A stretch of DNA of 64,000 nt from JAAXIE01 sp965263155 (GCA_965263155.1 OZ253586.1:2170001-2234000); one strand, 5' to 3'; numbered from the stretch's first letter, positions 27,128 to 35,686 are shown. Program-made: numbers and translations. Notes: generated by a model from the sequence alone, not told the origin.

Positions 27128-27583
27128 ATGCCTAGGCTGTGGGCCAAGACGCTGGACTATGACCGGATTGAGGTGGGCGACGACCTGCCCATTCTGGTGA
27201 AAAGCGAAAGCCAGGAGAGCATTGATCTGTACGCCAAGCTGGCTTCGACGGCGCCACGGGACAACTGGAACAACCTGCACACCGACGAGGAGTACGCCAA
27301 GCAGGGCATCTTCGGCGGGACGGTGAACATGGGGGTGGCCACGGTGGCCTACGTGGCGGAACTGCTGGAGAAGGGCTTCCCTTTGCAGAAGCTTACCGGG
27401 TCGGGCAGTGAGATTGAGATGCGGGCTACTCAACCGGTGCGGGCAGGCGACACGATCACTTTCACCGGACAGGTCACGGGCAAGGGCGAGGACGGCGGCC
27501 TGCGATGGGTGGAGTGCGAGGTGACGGGGACGAATCAGGATGAGGTGGTGGTGGCCAAGGCCCGGGCTAGGGTGCCTCTGTAG
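27128..27583 (+). CDS. MaoC-like hot-dog dehydratase
   Basis: A 151-residue MaoC-type protein. The IEVGDDLP start, the NLHTDEEYAKQGIFGGTVNMG segment (hydratase motif with catalytic Asp/His) and the late VRAGDTITFTGQVTG strand are characteristic. It probably hydrates an enoyl-CoA or acts as an itaconyl-CoA-type dehydratase. The ATG at 27128 follows GGAGG and is preferred over an upstream start. It is divergent from the methyltransferase gene. Confidence 0.85.
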   Translation: MPRLWAKTLDYDRIEVGDDLPILVKSESQESIDLYAKLASTAPRDNWNNLHTDEEYAKQGIFGGTVNMGVATVAYVAELLEKGFPLQKLTGSGSEIEMRATQPVRAGDTITFTGQVTGKGEDGGLRWVECEVTGTNQDEVVVAKARARVPL

Positions 27584-27634
27584 AGGGCTTCAGCAGTCCG
27601 GGGAGAGGCTCCTTCACGGGGAGCAGATTGCCCC

Positions 27635-27820
27635 TCAAACCGACAGACCGGCTAGGAAGTGATCCTCGTCGGTAAGGCCCTCGGCATTGCCTTGGCAGAG
27701 GAGCCATGGGTTTTTCTCCACATCAGGGGAGCCGCAACGTGGGCAACGTGGCGTGGGGCCGTCGGAGGGGTACCAAGGGAAGGTGTGCTGGCAGGCGCGG
27801 CAGAGGTGCTCGTCGCCCAT
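27635..27820 (-). CDS. Small zinc-ribbon protein
   Basis: A 61-residue protein with two CxxC knuckles (HLCRACQHTF and RCPRCGSPDV) and a WLLCQGN tail. The ATG lies 4 nt after the stop of the upstream gene, so they are co-translated. No named function is recognisable; a metal-binding adaptor is likely. Confidence 0.65.
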   Translation of the reverse strand: MGDEHLCRACQHTFPWYPSDGPTPRCPRCGSPDVEKNPWLLCQGNAEGLTDEDHFLAGLSV

Positions 27821-27824
27821 GAGG

Positions 27825-28088
27825 TCAGTTCCGCGAAAGCATTGCTTGGAACTCCAGTTGGGACACCTCGGCCCCGCGCCGTATCGACGCCACGGCGTAC
27901 TCTATGGCGAGACGGGCGAAACCGGCGTGGTCCAACACGTCGGCGCCAATCACGACCCGCGGGATGGCTTCATCCAATTCGAGGGTCAGGCGCGACGGAT
28001 TATCCTCGTCCAGCCCGAGTTCAATCTCTTGGCCCGCAAGGCGCTCAATCTTCTCTTTGACCCGCTCGATAAACTCTTGGTCGTCCAT
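27825..28088 (-). CDS. Small acidic protein of unknown function
   Basis: An 87-residue protein starting at MDDQEFIERVKEKIERLAGQ. It has an alternating strand-helix pattern (EIELGLDEDNPSRLTLELDE, then VVIGADVLDHAGFARLAIEYAVASIR). I do not recognise the family. It is followed 4 nt later by the zinc-ribbon gene. A TATAAT box lies about 30 nt upstream (28120-28125, minus). The longer upstream frame includes a dispersed repeat and is not coding. Confidence 0.6.
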   Translation of the reverse strand: MDDQEFIERVKEKIERLAGQEIELGLDEDNPSRLTLELDEAIPRVVIGADVLDHAGFARLAIEYAVASIRRGAEVSQLEFQAMLSRN

Positions 28089-28284
28089 GACACACCTGTT
28101 TAGCTGGGAATGTGAATGGATTATAGCACTGGCCTCCGGCCGATATTCTTGCGGAGAACTGTTCAGAATTAAGGAGTTAGCGCAACTCCTTGAGGTCGTT
28201 CCGGTGTTGCCCCTGTCCTCTTGACGGCTACGACTGCGGATGGGGCGCGCGCGGTCTACGGGAAACCGACGCGGCGCAGTGGTG

Positions 28285-28322
28285 AGGGCCGTGGATTCCC
28301 GCGCAGGCGGGAAAGACGGGGA
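28285..28322. repeat. Dispersed palindromic repeat, single copy
   Basis: GGGCCGTGGATTCCCGC, then GCGGGAAAGACGGGG; the core matches the edge units of the 77-bp array. Confidence 0.65.
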
Positions 28323-28332
28323 CGGCGGCACC

Positions 28333-29088
28333 CTAGAGGGCCAGCGCTACCCTACGTATTATGTCCGCTACCTGGGCCGGCCTCTGCAACATGGCTTGGT
28401 GGCAAGCGTCCAGTGACGTGATGTCGCGGGCGCCCAAGAGGCGGGCTTGTTCCCGTTGCAGGGCGGGAGACAGTAGCCGGTCGCGCTCCAGCACTACGTA
28501 GGTCAGGCTGTCAGCGGCAATGCCCTGTGGGACCGTCAGCCTCGTGCCCAGCCATCTTAGCGGCAGCGGACGGAAGTAGGCTACATAGTGCACCACCTCC
28601 ATGGTCTCCATGCCGTTGCACAGCGTCCCGTATATGACATGCTGCGGGATGGTCAGGCGGCGCCGGAGCAGCCGGTGCAACGGCGAGAGCAGCCGAAGCG
28701 GATAGCGGGTCGCCTTGGGAAGGGCGTTGCGGATGGCGCCACGCGGAACGGGGGCGGCCCCGGCGAAGAGCACCACCCGGTCAGGAGCAGTGTTCCACTT
28801 GGGCAGGGAGGCCAGCAGTATGGCCGCGCTCAAGCCGTGGGCCACTGCTATTCTAGGCCCTGATCCCATCGCTTGGGCCTTGTCGGCAACGTGGTCTACG
28901 GCATCCGCCAACCTGACCCCGCGGCCATCGCCAAAGGTGGCATTGAAGTCAATGGTAGTGACGGCGCCCACTGCCGGGGCCAAAACGAGGCTGGGTGGGT
29001 GCTGGCGTGGGGCGGTGAGATGGCCCCACACTGGACCCCAGGTCTCGGGCCCTTGACCCAGTTCAGGCAACACCAGAAGGTTTGTCAT
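28333..29088 (-). CDS. Alpha/beta hydrolase-like protein, nucleophile altered
   Basis: A 251-residue protein with the alpha/beta-hydrolase layout: an N-terminal LLVLPELGQGPETWGPVWGHL (oxyanion-type start), a nucleophile-elbow region RIAVAHGLSAAIL, a late Asp in VLERDRLLSP and a terminal His in DACHQAMLQRP. The elbow would normally be GHSxGG; here Gly stands where Ser is expected, with a Ser two residues later. It may be a non-hydrolytic member or use the shifted serine. It is followed by a repeat and preceded closely by selA on the same strand. Confidence 0.7.
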   Translation of the reverse strand: MTNLLVLPELGQGPETWGPVWGHLTAPRQHPPSLVLAPAVGAVTTIDFNATFGDGRGVRLADAVDHVADKAQAMGSGPRIAVAHGLSAAILLASLPKWNTAPDRVVLFAGAAPVPRGAIRNALPKATRYPLRLLSPLHRLLRRRLTIPQHVIYGTLCNGMETMEVVHYVAYFRPLPLRWLGTRLTVPQGIAADSLTYVVLERDRLLSPALQREQARLLGARDITSLDACHQAMLQRPAQVADIIRRVALAL

Positions 29089-29126
29089 CCATCACCGTAG
29101 AAGATTCGGACTGGGGAACCCTTGGA

Positions 29127-30494
29127 CTAGCGAGCCGACAGCGCGGCCTTGACGCCTCGCAACAGCGAGTCCTCCTCATCGAAGGGCACGGTGCGCGGGT
29201 CCAGCATCACCCGGTCTTGCTCTATGCGGGCGATGATGGGAGGACGGGACTCCCTTAGGCGGGACATCACGCCCTCAGGCCCGCCTTGGGCTTCACTGCA
29301 ATTGAGGGCCACTACCAATGTTGGAATAGTCTCTCCCGGCAGGCTTCCCCCGCCGATGGTGGAGAGGCCTTGGCAGACGCTGGCGGCTTCGCCGATGTTA
29401 TTTCGCCATTCGTCGGCACGCTCCCTGATGTGCTCCAACGGGCTGCCAATCATCTGCCAGATGGGTATCTTGCGACGCGCCTCGCCTTTGAGGTAGTGCA
29501 GCAGCGTAGCAGTAAGGGCCGCCAAGCTGAGCTTGTCGATGCGCAGGGCGCGGGCTAGAGGGTGGCGCTCCAAGGTGCGGACCAAGTTTGTCTTGCCAAC
29601 CACGATACCTGCCTGAGGGCCGCCCAGCAGCTTGTCGCCGGAGAAGAACACCAAGTCTGCCCCAGCGGCGATGCTCTCTTGAGGGGTTGGCTCGTGGGCA
29701 AGGCCGAACTCATCGGTGGCTAGCAGGCAGCCGCTGCCTACATCGTGCAGCACGGGCAGGTTGGTGCGTTTCCCCAGCTCAGCCAGTTCGCTGGTGCCGC
29801 AGGCGTGGGTAAAGCCCTCCACGCGGAAGTTGCTGGCATGCACCTTGAGCAGTGCGCCGGTGTCGGGCGTGATGGCGGCCTCGTAGTCTGACACGTAGGT
29901 GCGGTTGGTGGTGCCCACCTCCACCAGTCGCGCCCCGCTTTGCACGAGCACATCGGGCACCCGAAAACCGCCGCCGATCTCCACTGCCTCGCCTCGGGAG
30001 ACGATGACCTCTTTGTCGCGGGCGATGGCGGAAAGCCCCAGCAGTACTGCCGCGGCGTTGTTGTTCACAACCAAGGAGCTTTCCGCCCCGGTGAGCTGGC
30101 GCAACACTGGTTGGAGGTGGACCTGCCGCGAGCCGCGACGCCCCTGCTCTATGTCCAACTCCAAGTCAGTGTAGCGATCGGCCGCGGCCTGCATGGCCTC
30201 CACCGCATCCTCGCTGAAAGGCGCACGACCTAGGTTGGTATGGATGATGACGCCGGTGGCGTTGATGACCGGCTCAGGCCGGCTGCGAGCGGTGACGGAT
30301 GCTTGGTGAGCTACCCGGACGGCGACTTCGTCGATGGTGGCCGCTTCATCGCCGCGGCGCACACCATCGCGGGCAGCGTCAATATGCTGGCGCACCAAGT
30401 TCACGAGCCAGTCGCGCTGGTAGAGAATGGCCAGCCCCTGCAGTTGGCGGGTCGCCATGACGCTTTCGACACTGGGTAGGTTGCGGTATTGCAT
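29127..30494 (-). CDS. selA: L-seryl-tRNA(Sec) selenium transferase SelA
   Basis: A 455-residue PLP enzyme converting seryl-tRNA(Sec) to selenocysteyl-tRNA(Sec) using selenophosphate. The family marks are clear: RNLPSVESVMA at the N-terminus, NATGVIIHTNLGRAP, ELDIEQGRRGSR, the PLP lysine in DLVFFSGDKLLGGPQAGI (about residue 288), and a C-terminal RDRVMLDPRTV-like strand. The length is normal. SelB is encoded 25 kb away on the other strand. The ATG at 30494 has no clear ribosome binding site. Confidence 0.95.
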   Translation of the reverse strand: MQYRNLPSVESVMATRQLQGLAILYQRDWLVNLVRQHIDAARDGVRRGDEAATIDEVAVRVAHQASVTARSRPEPVINATGVIIHTNLGRAPFSEDAVEAMQAAADRYTDLELDIEQGRRGSRQVHLQPVLRQLTGAESSLVVNNNAAAVLLGLSAIARDKEVIVSRGEAVEIGGGFRVPDVLVQSGARLVEVGTTNRTYVSDYEAAITPDTGALLKVHASNFRVEGFTHACGTSELAELGKRTNLPVLHDVGSGCLLATDEFGLAHEPTPQESIAAGADLVFFSGDKLLGGPQAGIVVGKTNLVRTLERHPLARALRIDKLSLAALTATLLHYLKGEARRKIPIWQMIGSPLEHIRERADEWRNNIGEAASVCQGLSTIGGGSLPGETIPTLVVALNCSEAQGGPEGVMSRLRESRPPIIARIEQDRVMLDPRTVPFDEEDSLLRGVKAALSAR

Positions 30495-30657
30495 TCACAT
30501 GTGCCGTTGTCAGGTTGGAACGCTCTGATTCTATCATGCCGAGGATGGGTTCTATCATGTCGAGGCTGGGGCGACGTTGACGCAGGCAGGGCATACCCAG
30601 TGGGTTATACTAGGCTCCACACACGCTCCCTACATGTAATTGACAAAGGGGCCAGAC

Positions 30658-31887
30658 ATGGACTTCAAGCTTTCCCCCGAATTAGATGCCTTAAAGCGCA
30701 CCATGCGCCAGATGGTGCAGGACGAGTGCCTCCCCTTGGAACCGACCTATCTGGCCAACCCGCCAAGAGACGGGGTGGACGACGGCGGGCCCACTGGCAT
30801 AGCCGAAGCGGTCATGGGAATAGTAGGCACTCTCCCCAAGGACAACTGGGACCGGCTGGAGCAGCTTTCCAAGGACACGGGCATCTACACCGCGCACCTT
30901 CCGGAGGAGTACGGCGGAGGGGCGTTGGGGGCCTTGGGTCACGTCGTCATAGACGAGGAGTCCCACCGCAGCATCGTGCAACTTCCGGTGTCGCCCGTCC
31001 CCATGATGATGCTGGGCTCCTGCACACCAGAGCAGGAAGAGAAGTATGTCTGGCCGTCAATACGGGGCGAGAAGAATTACGCTTTCGGACAGACCGAGCC
31101 CCAAGCAGGTTCGGACCCCGGAGGAATGATGGAGACCCGGGCGGTACACGACGGGGACGACTATGTTATCAACGGCACCAAGATGTTCATATCCGGGGCC
31201 GCCACAGCCGATTACCTGCTGATACAAGCAGTCACCGACCCGGAGAAGCGCCAACGCGGCGGCATCACTATGTTCATCGTGGACAACCCCACGCCGGGAA
31301 TGAGCTTCGACCCCATTCGCATCTGGACCAACCCCACCAAGGCGCAGCAGTTCTACGTGAGGCTGGACGATGTGCGGGTGCCGGCGACGGCAGTGGTGGG
31401 CGAGGTGGGCGGCGGGTTCCAGTTGGGGCAGCGGTGGCTGGTACACCACGACCGGCTGCTGCGGGGTTCGATGGCCTTGGGAATACTGACGCGGGCCTTG
31501 GGGATGGCCATCGACTGGTCAAAGCAACGGGTGACCTACGGGCGACCTATCGCCGACCGGCAGGCCATCCAGTGGATGCTTACCGACGTGTATATGGACA
31601 TCAAGGCACTGCGGGCAATCACCCAAGAGACCGCATGGCGGGCCGACCAAGGCGAGGACGTGAGGGTCGAGGCCTCCATGATCAAGTATTGCGCTGCGGA
31701 GTGGGGCTGGCGAGACATTGACAAGGTGATGCAGATCTTCGGGGGCATCGGCGAGACCCTGGACATGCCAATACCCCACTGGTATCACATGCTGCGCCAT
31801 GCCCGCATCGGCGGGGGCACCTCGGAGATACACCGGTTCGTCATGGCCCGTGGCCTGCTCAGCGGCAACGTCTCGTGGGAAGCGTGA
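30658..31887 (+). CDS. Acyl-CoA dehydrogenase
   Basis: A 409-residue FAD enzyme introducing a 2,3-double bond into an acyl-CoA. Visible are the N-terminal helical domain, FGQTEPQAGSDPGGMMETRA (FAD/substrate loop), YVINGTKMFISGA, the middle beta-domain and the C-terminal bundle with YGRPIADRQAIQWML and RIGGGTSEIHRFVMARGLL. The ATG at 30658 is preferred over a TTG upstream. A TATACT hexamer (30606-30611) may be the -10 box. It is adjacent to the HMG-CoA-lyase-like gene on the same strand, which suggests acyl-CoA or branched-chain breakdown. Confidence 0.92.
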   Translation: MDFKLSPELDALKRTMRQMVQDECLPLEPTYLANPPRDGVDDGGPTGIAEAVMGIVGTLPKDNWDRLEQLSKDTGIYTAHLPEEYGGGALGALGHVVIDEESHRSIVQLPVSPVPMMMLGSCTPEQEEKYVWPSIRGEKNYAFGQTEPQAGSDPGGMMETRAVHDGDDYVINGTKMFISGAATADYLLIQAVTDPEKRQRGGITMFIVDNPTPGMSFDPIRIWTNPTKAQQFYVRLDDVRVPATAVVGEVGGGFQLGQRWLVHHDRLLRGSMALGILTRALGMAIDWSKQRVTYGRPIADRQAIQWMLTDVYMDIKALRAITQETAWRADQGEDVRVEASMIKYCAAEWGWRDIDKVMQIFGGIGETLDMPIPHWYHMLRHARIGGGTSEIHRFVMARGLLSGNVSWEA

Positions 31888-31902
31888 CCGGACGGGGTTG
31901 GG

Positions 31903-31908
31903 TATAAT
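31903..31908 (+). promoter_or_regulatory. TATAAT -10 box ahead of the lyase-like gene
   Basis: A consensus TATAAT lies 65 nt upstream of the ATG at 31973. No good -35 was found at the usual distance. Confidence 0.4.
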
Positions 31909-31972
31909 GGCGAGTAACAACGTCACGGACCAAAGCCGCTAGGACCCTTAGCCAAACCTAGGAGGAAGAATC

Positions 31973-33157
31973 ATGGCAAGACAATGGCCCCAAGTGGTGT
32001 ACAAGGAAGAGGGGATGCGCGAGGGGATGCAGATTGAGGACTCCAACATACCCGTGGAAGACAAGGTGCGTCTCTTGGAGGCCCTGTCGGAGACGGGCCT
32101 GAAGACCATCGTTGTTGGCTCCTTCGTCAGCCCCAAGTGGACCCCGCAGATGACCCGCATCGACGAGGTCGTCTCGAAGTTCCACCCCAAGCCCGGCGTG
32201 AAGTACACCGCCCTAGCGGTCAATGCCCGAGGCGTGGAGCGGGCACGGGAGTACTCGCCTCCTCTGACCATTGAGCGCGACCCATGGCCCCGCCTCAACT
32301 GCCATGTCTGCGACGTATTCACCCGGCGCAACTACAACCGCAGCCAGATGCAGGAGATGGAGCGCTGGCCCCAGATTGTGGCCCAAGCCCAAGAGCAGAA
32401 CGTTACCGAAGGGGCCATCGGCACCAATGCCAGTTGGGGCTCCAACTTCCTAGGCGACTTCCCCGTGGATGTCCTCATGCACTTTCTGGAGCGCCAGCAC
32501 CAGATGTGGGACGAAGCTGGAATCAAGGTGGTCAGCGTGGCCATGGGCGACCCCATGAGCTGGTGCCGCCCGGACAAGGTGGAAGAGTCGCTGGAGCAGG
32601 TCAAGGCACGATGGCCTGAGATACGTCACTTCCGCCTGCACCTGCACAACGGTCGCAACATGTCCATCGCCTCGGCCTATGCCGCGATGCGTGTGCTGGA
32701 GCCGGAGGACACCCTGGAGCTGGACGGGACCATCGGCGGCATTGGTGGCTGCCCCTACTGTGGCAACGGACGCGCCACCGGCATGGCCCCCACCGAAGAC
32801 CTGCTGCACATGATGGACGACATGGGCATCGACACAGGAATCAACATGGACAAGCTCATCGACTGCGTCTGGATGCTGGAAGAGGTCTTGGGCAGGACGA
32901 CCTACGGGCACGTTTCGAAGGCTGGGCCGCGGCCGCAGAAGCTGGAGGAGCTGTACGACCCCAACGCTCCCTTCATCGAGACCATGGAGCAGGCCAAGCA
33001 CTTCAAGCTGGGCCCCGAGGTCTACGCCGACAGCTTCGCCCCCTACACCGAGCCCATCACCAGCCCCTACCGCGACCGGTTGGACCGCGGGCTTCCCCTC
33101 TTCGAGGAGCCGGGCGGCGAGTTCCCTTGGAAACAGGAGTGGTTCCCGGGCAAGTAG
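31973..33157 (+). CDS. HMG-CoA lyase-like DRE-TIM metallolyase family protein
   Basis: A 394-residue TIM-barrel protein. The barrel start reads EEGMREGMQIED, where the family has D/E-G-x-R-x-G-x-Q. The metal-binding HxH is in HFRLHLHNGRNMSIA, and the cysteine-loop region is GGIGGCPYCGNGRATGMAPTED. HMG-CoA lyases and related citramalate/isopropylmalate-type lyases cleave or join acyl-CoA with a keto acid. The N-terminal Asp is Glu here, so the exact reaction is unsure. The start follows AGGAGGAAGAATC. A 12-bp perfect hairpin covers its stop codon. Confidence 0.85.
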   Translation: MARQWPQVVYKEEGMREGMQIEDSNIPVEDKVRLLEALSETGLKTIVVGSFVSPKWTPQMTRIDEVVSKFHPKPGVKYTALAVNARGVERAREYSPPLTIERDPWPRLNCHVCDVFTRRNYNRSQMQEMERWPQIVAQAQEQNVTEGAIGTNASWGSNFLGDFPVDVLMHFLERQHQMWDEAGIKVVSVAMGDPMSWCRPDKVEESLEQVKARWPEIRHFRLHLHNGRNMSIASAYAAMRVLEPEDTLELDGTIGGIGGCPYCGNGRATGMAPTEDLLHMMDDMGIDTGINMDKLIDCVWMLEEVLGRTTYGHVSKAGPRPQKLEELYDPNAPFIETMEQAKHFKLGPEVYADSFAPYTEPITSPYRDRLDRGLPLFEEPGGEFPWKQEWFPGK

Positions 33158-33172
33158 CGGCTACTTGCCCGG
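33146..33172. terminator. Perfect 12-bp hairpin across the stop codon
   Basis: CCGGGCAAGTAG pairs with CTACTTGCCCGG around CGG. It lies between convergent genes. There is no T tract, so intrinsic termination is possible but not certain. Confidence 0.5.
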
Positions 33173-33202
33173 TCCCCGTATCATCCGCCCGGCGACGACT
33201 GG

Positions 33203-33631
33203 CTAGGGTTCCACACGAACGGTGTCGCCGGGTTGGATAGGACCACCGTTGATGACGGTGGTGAGGACTCCGCGACGGCCCGCTAGGGTCTCGCGGAGTC
33301 CTTGTCGAATGTCGTCCATGCGCCGGCATGGGTCGCACAGTCCGGTCACCTCAAAGGTAGCCTCAACCCCTACGAATAGCACGTTCCCCGGCTGGATGGC
33401 GCGGAGGTCCAGCCCTGCCGTAGTTACGTTCTCCCGGACGTCGCCGGGCTGAAGCTCGAACTCCTGCAGGGTCTCGTTGTCCATGAACAGCACTTGACGG
33501 GCGCTGCCCTTGGACGCCTTGCGGTCCCCCTCCAAGCCAAAGTCCGATACGGCTTGGGCCTGCTGAAGAGAACGCATGGGCTGGCGGGACTGGTCGGCGA
33601 CCTGTACCGATACGATAGAGCCTTCTTGCAT
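33203..33631 (-). CDS. MOSC domain protein
   Basis: A 142-residue protein with a complete MOSC domain: GLEGDRKASKGSARQVLFM, GDVRENVTTAGLDL, and the conserved cysteine in VTGLCDPCRRM. MOSC proteins carry sulfur to molybdenum cofactor or other acceptors. The C-terminus has GVLTTVINGGPIQPGDTV. The gene is convergent with the lyase-like gene. The small size matches stand-alone MOSC proteins. Confidence 0.88.
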   Translation of the reverse strand: MQEGSIVSVQVADQSRQPMRSLQQAQAVSDFGLEGDRKASKGSARQVLFMDNETLQEFELQPGDVRENVTTAGLDLRAIQPGNVLFVGVEATFEVTGLCDPCRRMDDIRQGLRETLAGRRGVLTTVINGGPIQPGDTVRVEP

Positions 33632-33946
33632 GGGAGCCCTCCCCCAATAATGTTCGGTTGCACCAAAAAAGTCGTTGCTCCAGTTTAACTAACAGGGAAC
33701 GGTCGCGCCAGCGGTCATGAAATTCATCCTTTGTCCACTCCCATCCCAGGTCTTACCTCCGTAGGCCCTTGCATAACCCTTGTACCAGCACGGCCATAGC
33801 CTCTTACCCCTTGAGCGGTGAAAGTTGGGATGGGGGTGAGTGGCTGGGTTGGGAAGTTGCTCCTCGGTGTGCCCGACCCCTGGATACCGGGTTTCGCCGG
33901 TATGGCATCTGGTGAGAAGAGGCCCTTCCACGACCGGCGAGCCGGG
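33632..33946. repeat. Intergenic stretch with dispersed repeat copies
   Basis: It holds a GGGATGGGGGTGAG word shared with the 46.9-kb repeat, and a palindrome ATACCGG-GTTTC-GCCGGTAT near 33886-33905 of the DPWIPGFAGM-type family. No gene is supported. Confidence 0.55.
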
Positions 33947-33975
33947 TTGACGCTGGCTGGCCTCCGGGGTAGACT
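33947..33975 (+). promoter_or_regulatory. Sigma-70-like promoter of the leader
   Basis: TTGACG at 33947-33952 and TAGACT at 33970-33975 with exactly 17 nt between. Transcription would begin near 33982, four nt before the leader ATG. Confidence 0.6.
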
Positions 33976-33985
33976 CCCGGCCATC

Positions 33986-34069
33986 ATGGGGTGCGAGAAA
34001 AGGTTCGAGGACGACCTGTTCCACCTGTGTACGCATTCTATTCGGGGGGCGTCCCGCTCCCGCGCCTGA
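33986..34069 (+). CDS. 27-residue leader peptide with Cys codons (putative)
   Basis: The short frame encodes MGCEKRFEDDLF, then HLCTHSIRGASRSRA-stop. It starts almost at the predicted transcription start, so it would be translated leaderless. Two Cys codons (3 and 15) occur, and a strong terminator begins 12 nt after its stop. The next gene downstream is a cysteine-dioxygenase-type enzyme. The arrangement resembles ribosome-mediated attenuation. It may instead be a small RNA or chance. Confidence 0.4.
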   Translation: MGCEKRFEDDLFHLCTHSIRGASRSRA

Positions 34070-34081
34070 AATAGCTCTTTT

Positions 34082-34119
34082 CGCCCACCAGGAAGTGCCT
34101 TGGTGGGCGCTTTGTTTTT
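34082..34119 (+). terminator. Strong intrinsic terminator / attenuator
   Basis: CGCCCACCA (34082-34090) pairs with TGGTGGGCG (34101-34109), a 9-bp GC-rich stem with a 10-nt loop, followed by CTTTGTTTTT. It sits 52 nt before the cysteine-dioxygenase-type ATG and after the leader frame. Confidence 0.85.
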
Positions 34120-34171
34120 AGGGGGACGGGCCTACGTCAGAGTCCGAGTAGCTCGATAAAGGAGGAGAAGC

Positions 34172-34759
34172 ATGGCCACTACCAGTTACAGCGTGGAGGA
34201 CTTCGTACACGACATCAAGCCCCTGATGGAAGAAGAGAAGGACATCCAAAGGTTACTGGACCGTGGGTCCGTATACCTCGAAAAGCTCGTACGCAACCCT
34301 GACTGCGTACCGGAGAATTTCCTTGTGCCCAACGCCTTTGGCACCGGCCGACCCAATCATGGCACCTACAACCTGTACCAGGAAGAGGGCGGACTCTCCG
34401 TCAGTTGCGTAGTATGGGGGCCGGGCGATCATGCGTCGCCGCACGACCACCATACTTGGGGGATGATCGGCCTGCTGAACAACCGCCTCACCGAAACGCG
34501 CTTCCGCCGACTCGACGATGGCTCCAAAGAGGGCTGGGCCCAGATCGAGCAGGACAAGGTGGGCAACTACAAGCCGGGCGAAATCACCCTGCTGATCCCC
34601 GATATCTACGACATCCATCAGATGGACAACTTCACCGACCGCCCAACGGCTGAGATACATGTCTACGGCCAGCCACTAGCGGAAATCAAGCGTTGCCGCT
34701 TTAATATGGAGACGGGCGAGGTGCTCGAGTTCCAGACCGGCAAGGCGGACAACGAGTAG
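34172..34759 (+). CDS. Cysteine dioxygenase / 3-mercaptopropionate dioxygenase family protein
   Basis: A 195-residue cupin thiol dioxygenase. The iron site is visible as HDHHTWG (HxH at about residues 91-93) and a third His in IYDIHQMDN (about 149). The PGDHASPHDH strand is typical. These enzymes oxidise cysteine to cysteine sulfinate or mercaptopropionate to its sulfinate; bacterial sequences of this length include both. The start follows AAGGAGGAGAAGC. The promoter-leader-terminator arrangement upstream suggests conditional expression. Confidence 0.85.
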   Translation: MATTSYSVEDFVHDIKPLMEEEKDIQRLLDRGSVYLEKLVRNPDCVPENFLVPNAFGTGRPNHGTYNLYQEEGGLSVSCVVWGPGDHASPHDHHTWGMIGLLNNRLTETRFRRLDDGSKEGWAQIEQDKVGNYKPGEITLLIPDIYDIHQMDNFTDRPTAEIHVYGQPLAEIKRCRFNMETGEVLEFQTGKADNE

Positions 34760-34822
34760 CCCGACGACTGGCTGCCCCTAATAAGGATTATAAAGGGCAG
34801 CCCAACAACGAGCAGAGGTGCC

Positions 34823-35686
34823 ATGGCCTACGAATACTTAAAGGTTGACCGCTCCGAAGGCGTGCTGGTGCTCACCCTGCACGATCCGCCCACACGCAAC
34901 GCTCTCGGCCGGGAGATGGCCGCTGAGTTGATGCAGGCATTGGACGAGTACGAGCAGAGCCCCGGGGACCGGATGCTAGTAATCACCGGCACCGACCCTT
35001 CGTTCTGCTCCGGGGCCAACGTGAGGCAGATGGGCCAGAGGATTCAGGACCAGGCAGGGAAGGGCGAAATCACCGATACGGAGCCCCCGGCTCGGCTGCC
35101 TTGGGGCAGCATGGAGGCTGGTTTGGGAAGGCGTCGCGCAGAGGAATTCGGCGGTGGCGCCGCCATGGTCCCGCTACGCATCCACGAACTGCAGAAGCCG
35201 TCGCTAGCGGCGGTCAACGGCCACGCTTACGGTGTAGGCATGGGCGTAGCGATTTCCTGCGACATACGCATCGCCTCGGAGCAGGCGGCATTCGCCGAAG
35301 CTTTCGTGCGCATGGGTCTCATACCCGGCGATGGAAGTTGCTGGCAGTTGCCGCGCCTTATCGGGCTGAGCAACACCTTTCTGATGCAGTACACCGGCCA
35401 AGCCGTCGACGGCAACGAAGCGTTTCGCATGGGGCTGGTCAGCAGAGTCGTCCCCCACGACGAGTTGATGCCCGCAGTCATGGAGTTGGCGACGCGTCTG
35501 GCGCACGGGGCTACGCAGTCCATATCGCTCATCAAGTACTTGGTGCAGAAGTCGACGCACACTGATATGCGGGAGAGCTTGGAAATGGCCCACGTAGCCC
35601 AAGAGGCTGCTAGGGCCACCGAGGACCACAAGGAAGCGGTGCAGGCCTTCATCGACAAGCGCCGGCCCGACTTCACGGGTCGCTAG
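34823..35686 (+). CDS. Enoyl-CoA hydratase/isomerase family protein
   Basis: A 287-residue crotonase. The first oxyanion segment reads FCSGANVRQMG and the second VNGHAYGVGMGVA. The second catalytic loop FAEAFVRMGLIPGDG lacks the Glu of classic hydratases (PEI...GAG), as in many isomerase or PaaG-like members. An insertion after residue 70 (rich in G, E and R) lengthens the usual 260 residues. A TATAAA box lies near 34790, and GAGGTGCC precedes the ATG. It follows the dioxygenase gene on the same strand. Confidence 0.88.
   Translation: MAYEYLKVDRSEGVLVLTLHDPPTRNALGREMAAELMQALDEYEQSPGDRMLVITGTDPSFCSGANVRQMGQRIQDQAGKGEITDTEPPARLPWGSMEAGLGRRRAEEFGGGAAMVPLRIHELQKPSLAAVNGHAYGVGMGVAISCDIRIASEQAAFAEAFVRMGLIPGDGSCWQLPRLIGLSNTFLMQYTGQAVDGNEAFRMGLVSRVVPHDELMPAVMELATRLAHGATQSISLIKYLVQKSTHTDMRESLEMAHVAQEAARATEDHKEAVQAFIDKRRPDFTGR

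Noticed and set aside
30489..31721. Long 410-codon plus-strand ORF in another frame
   Set aside because: It overlaps the acyl-CoA dehydrogenase throughout and has no family-like sequence; it is a shadow of GC-rich codon use.
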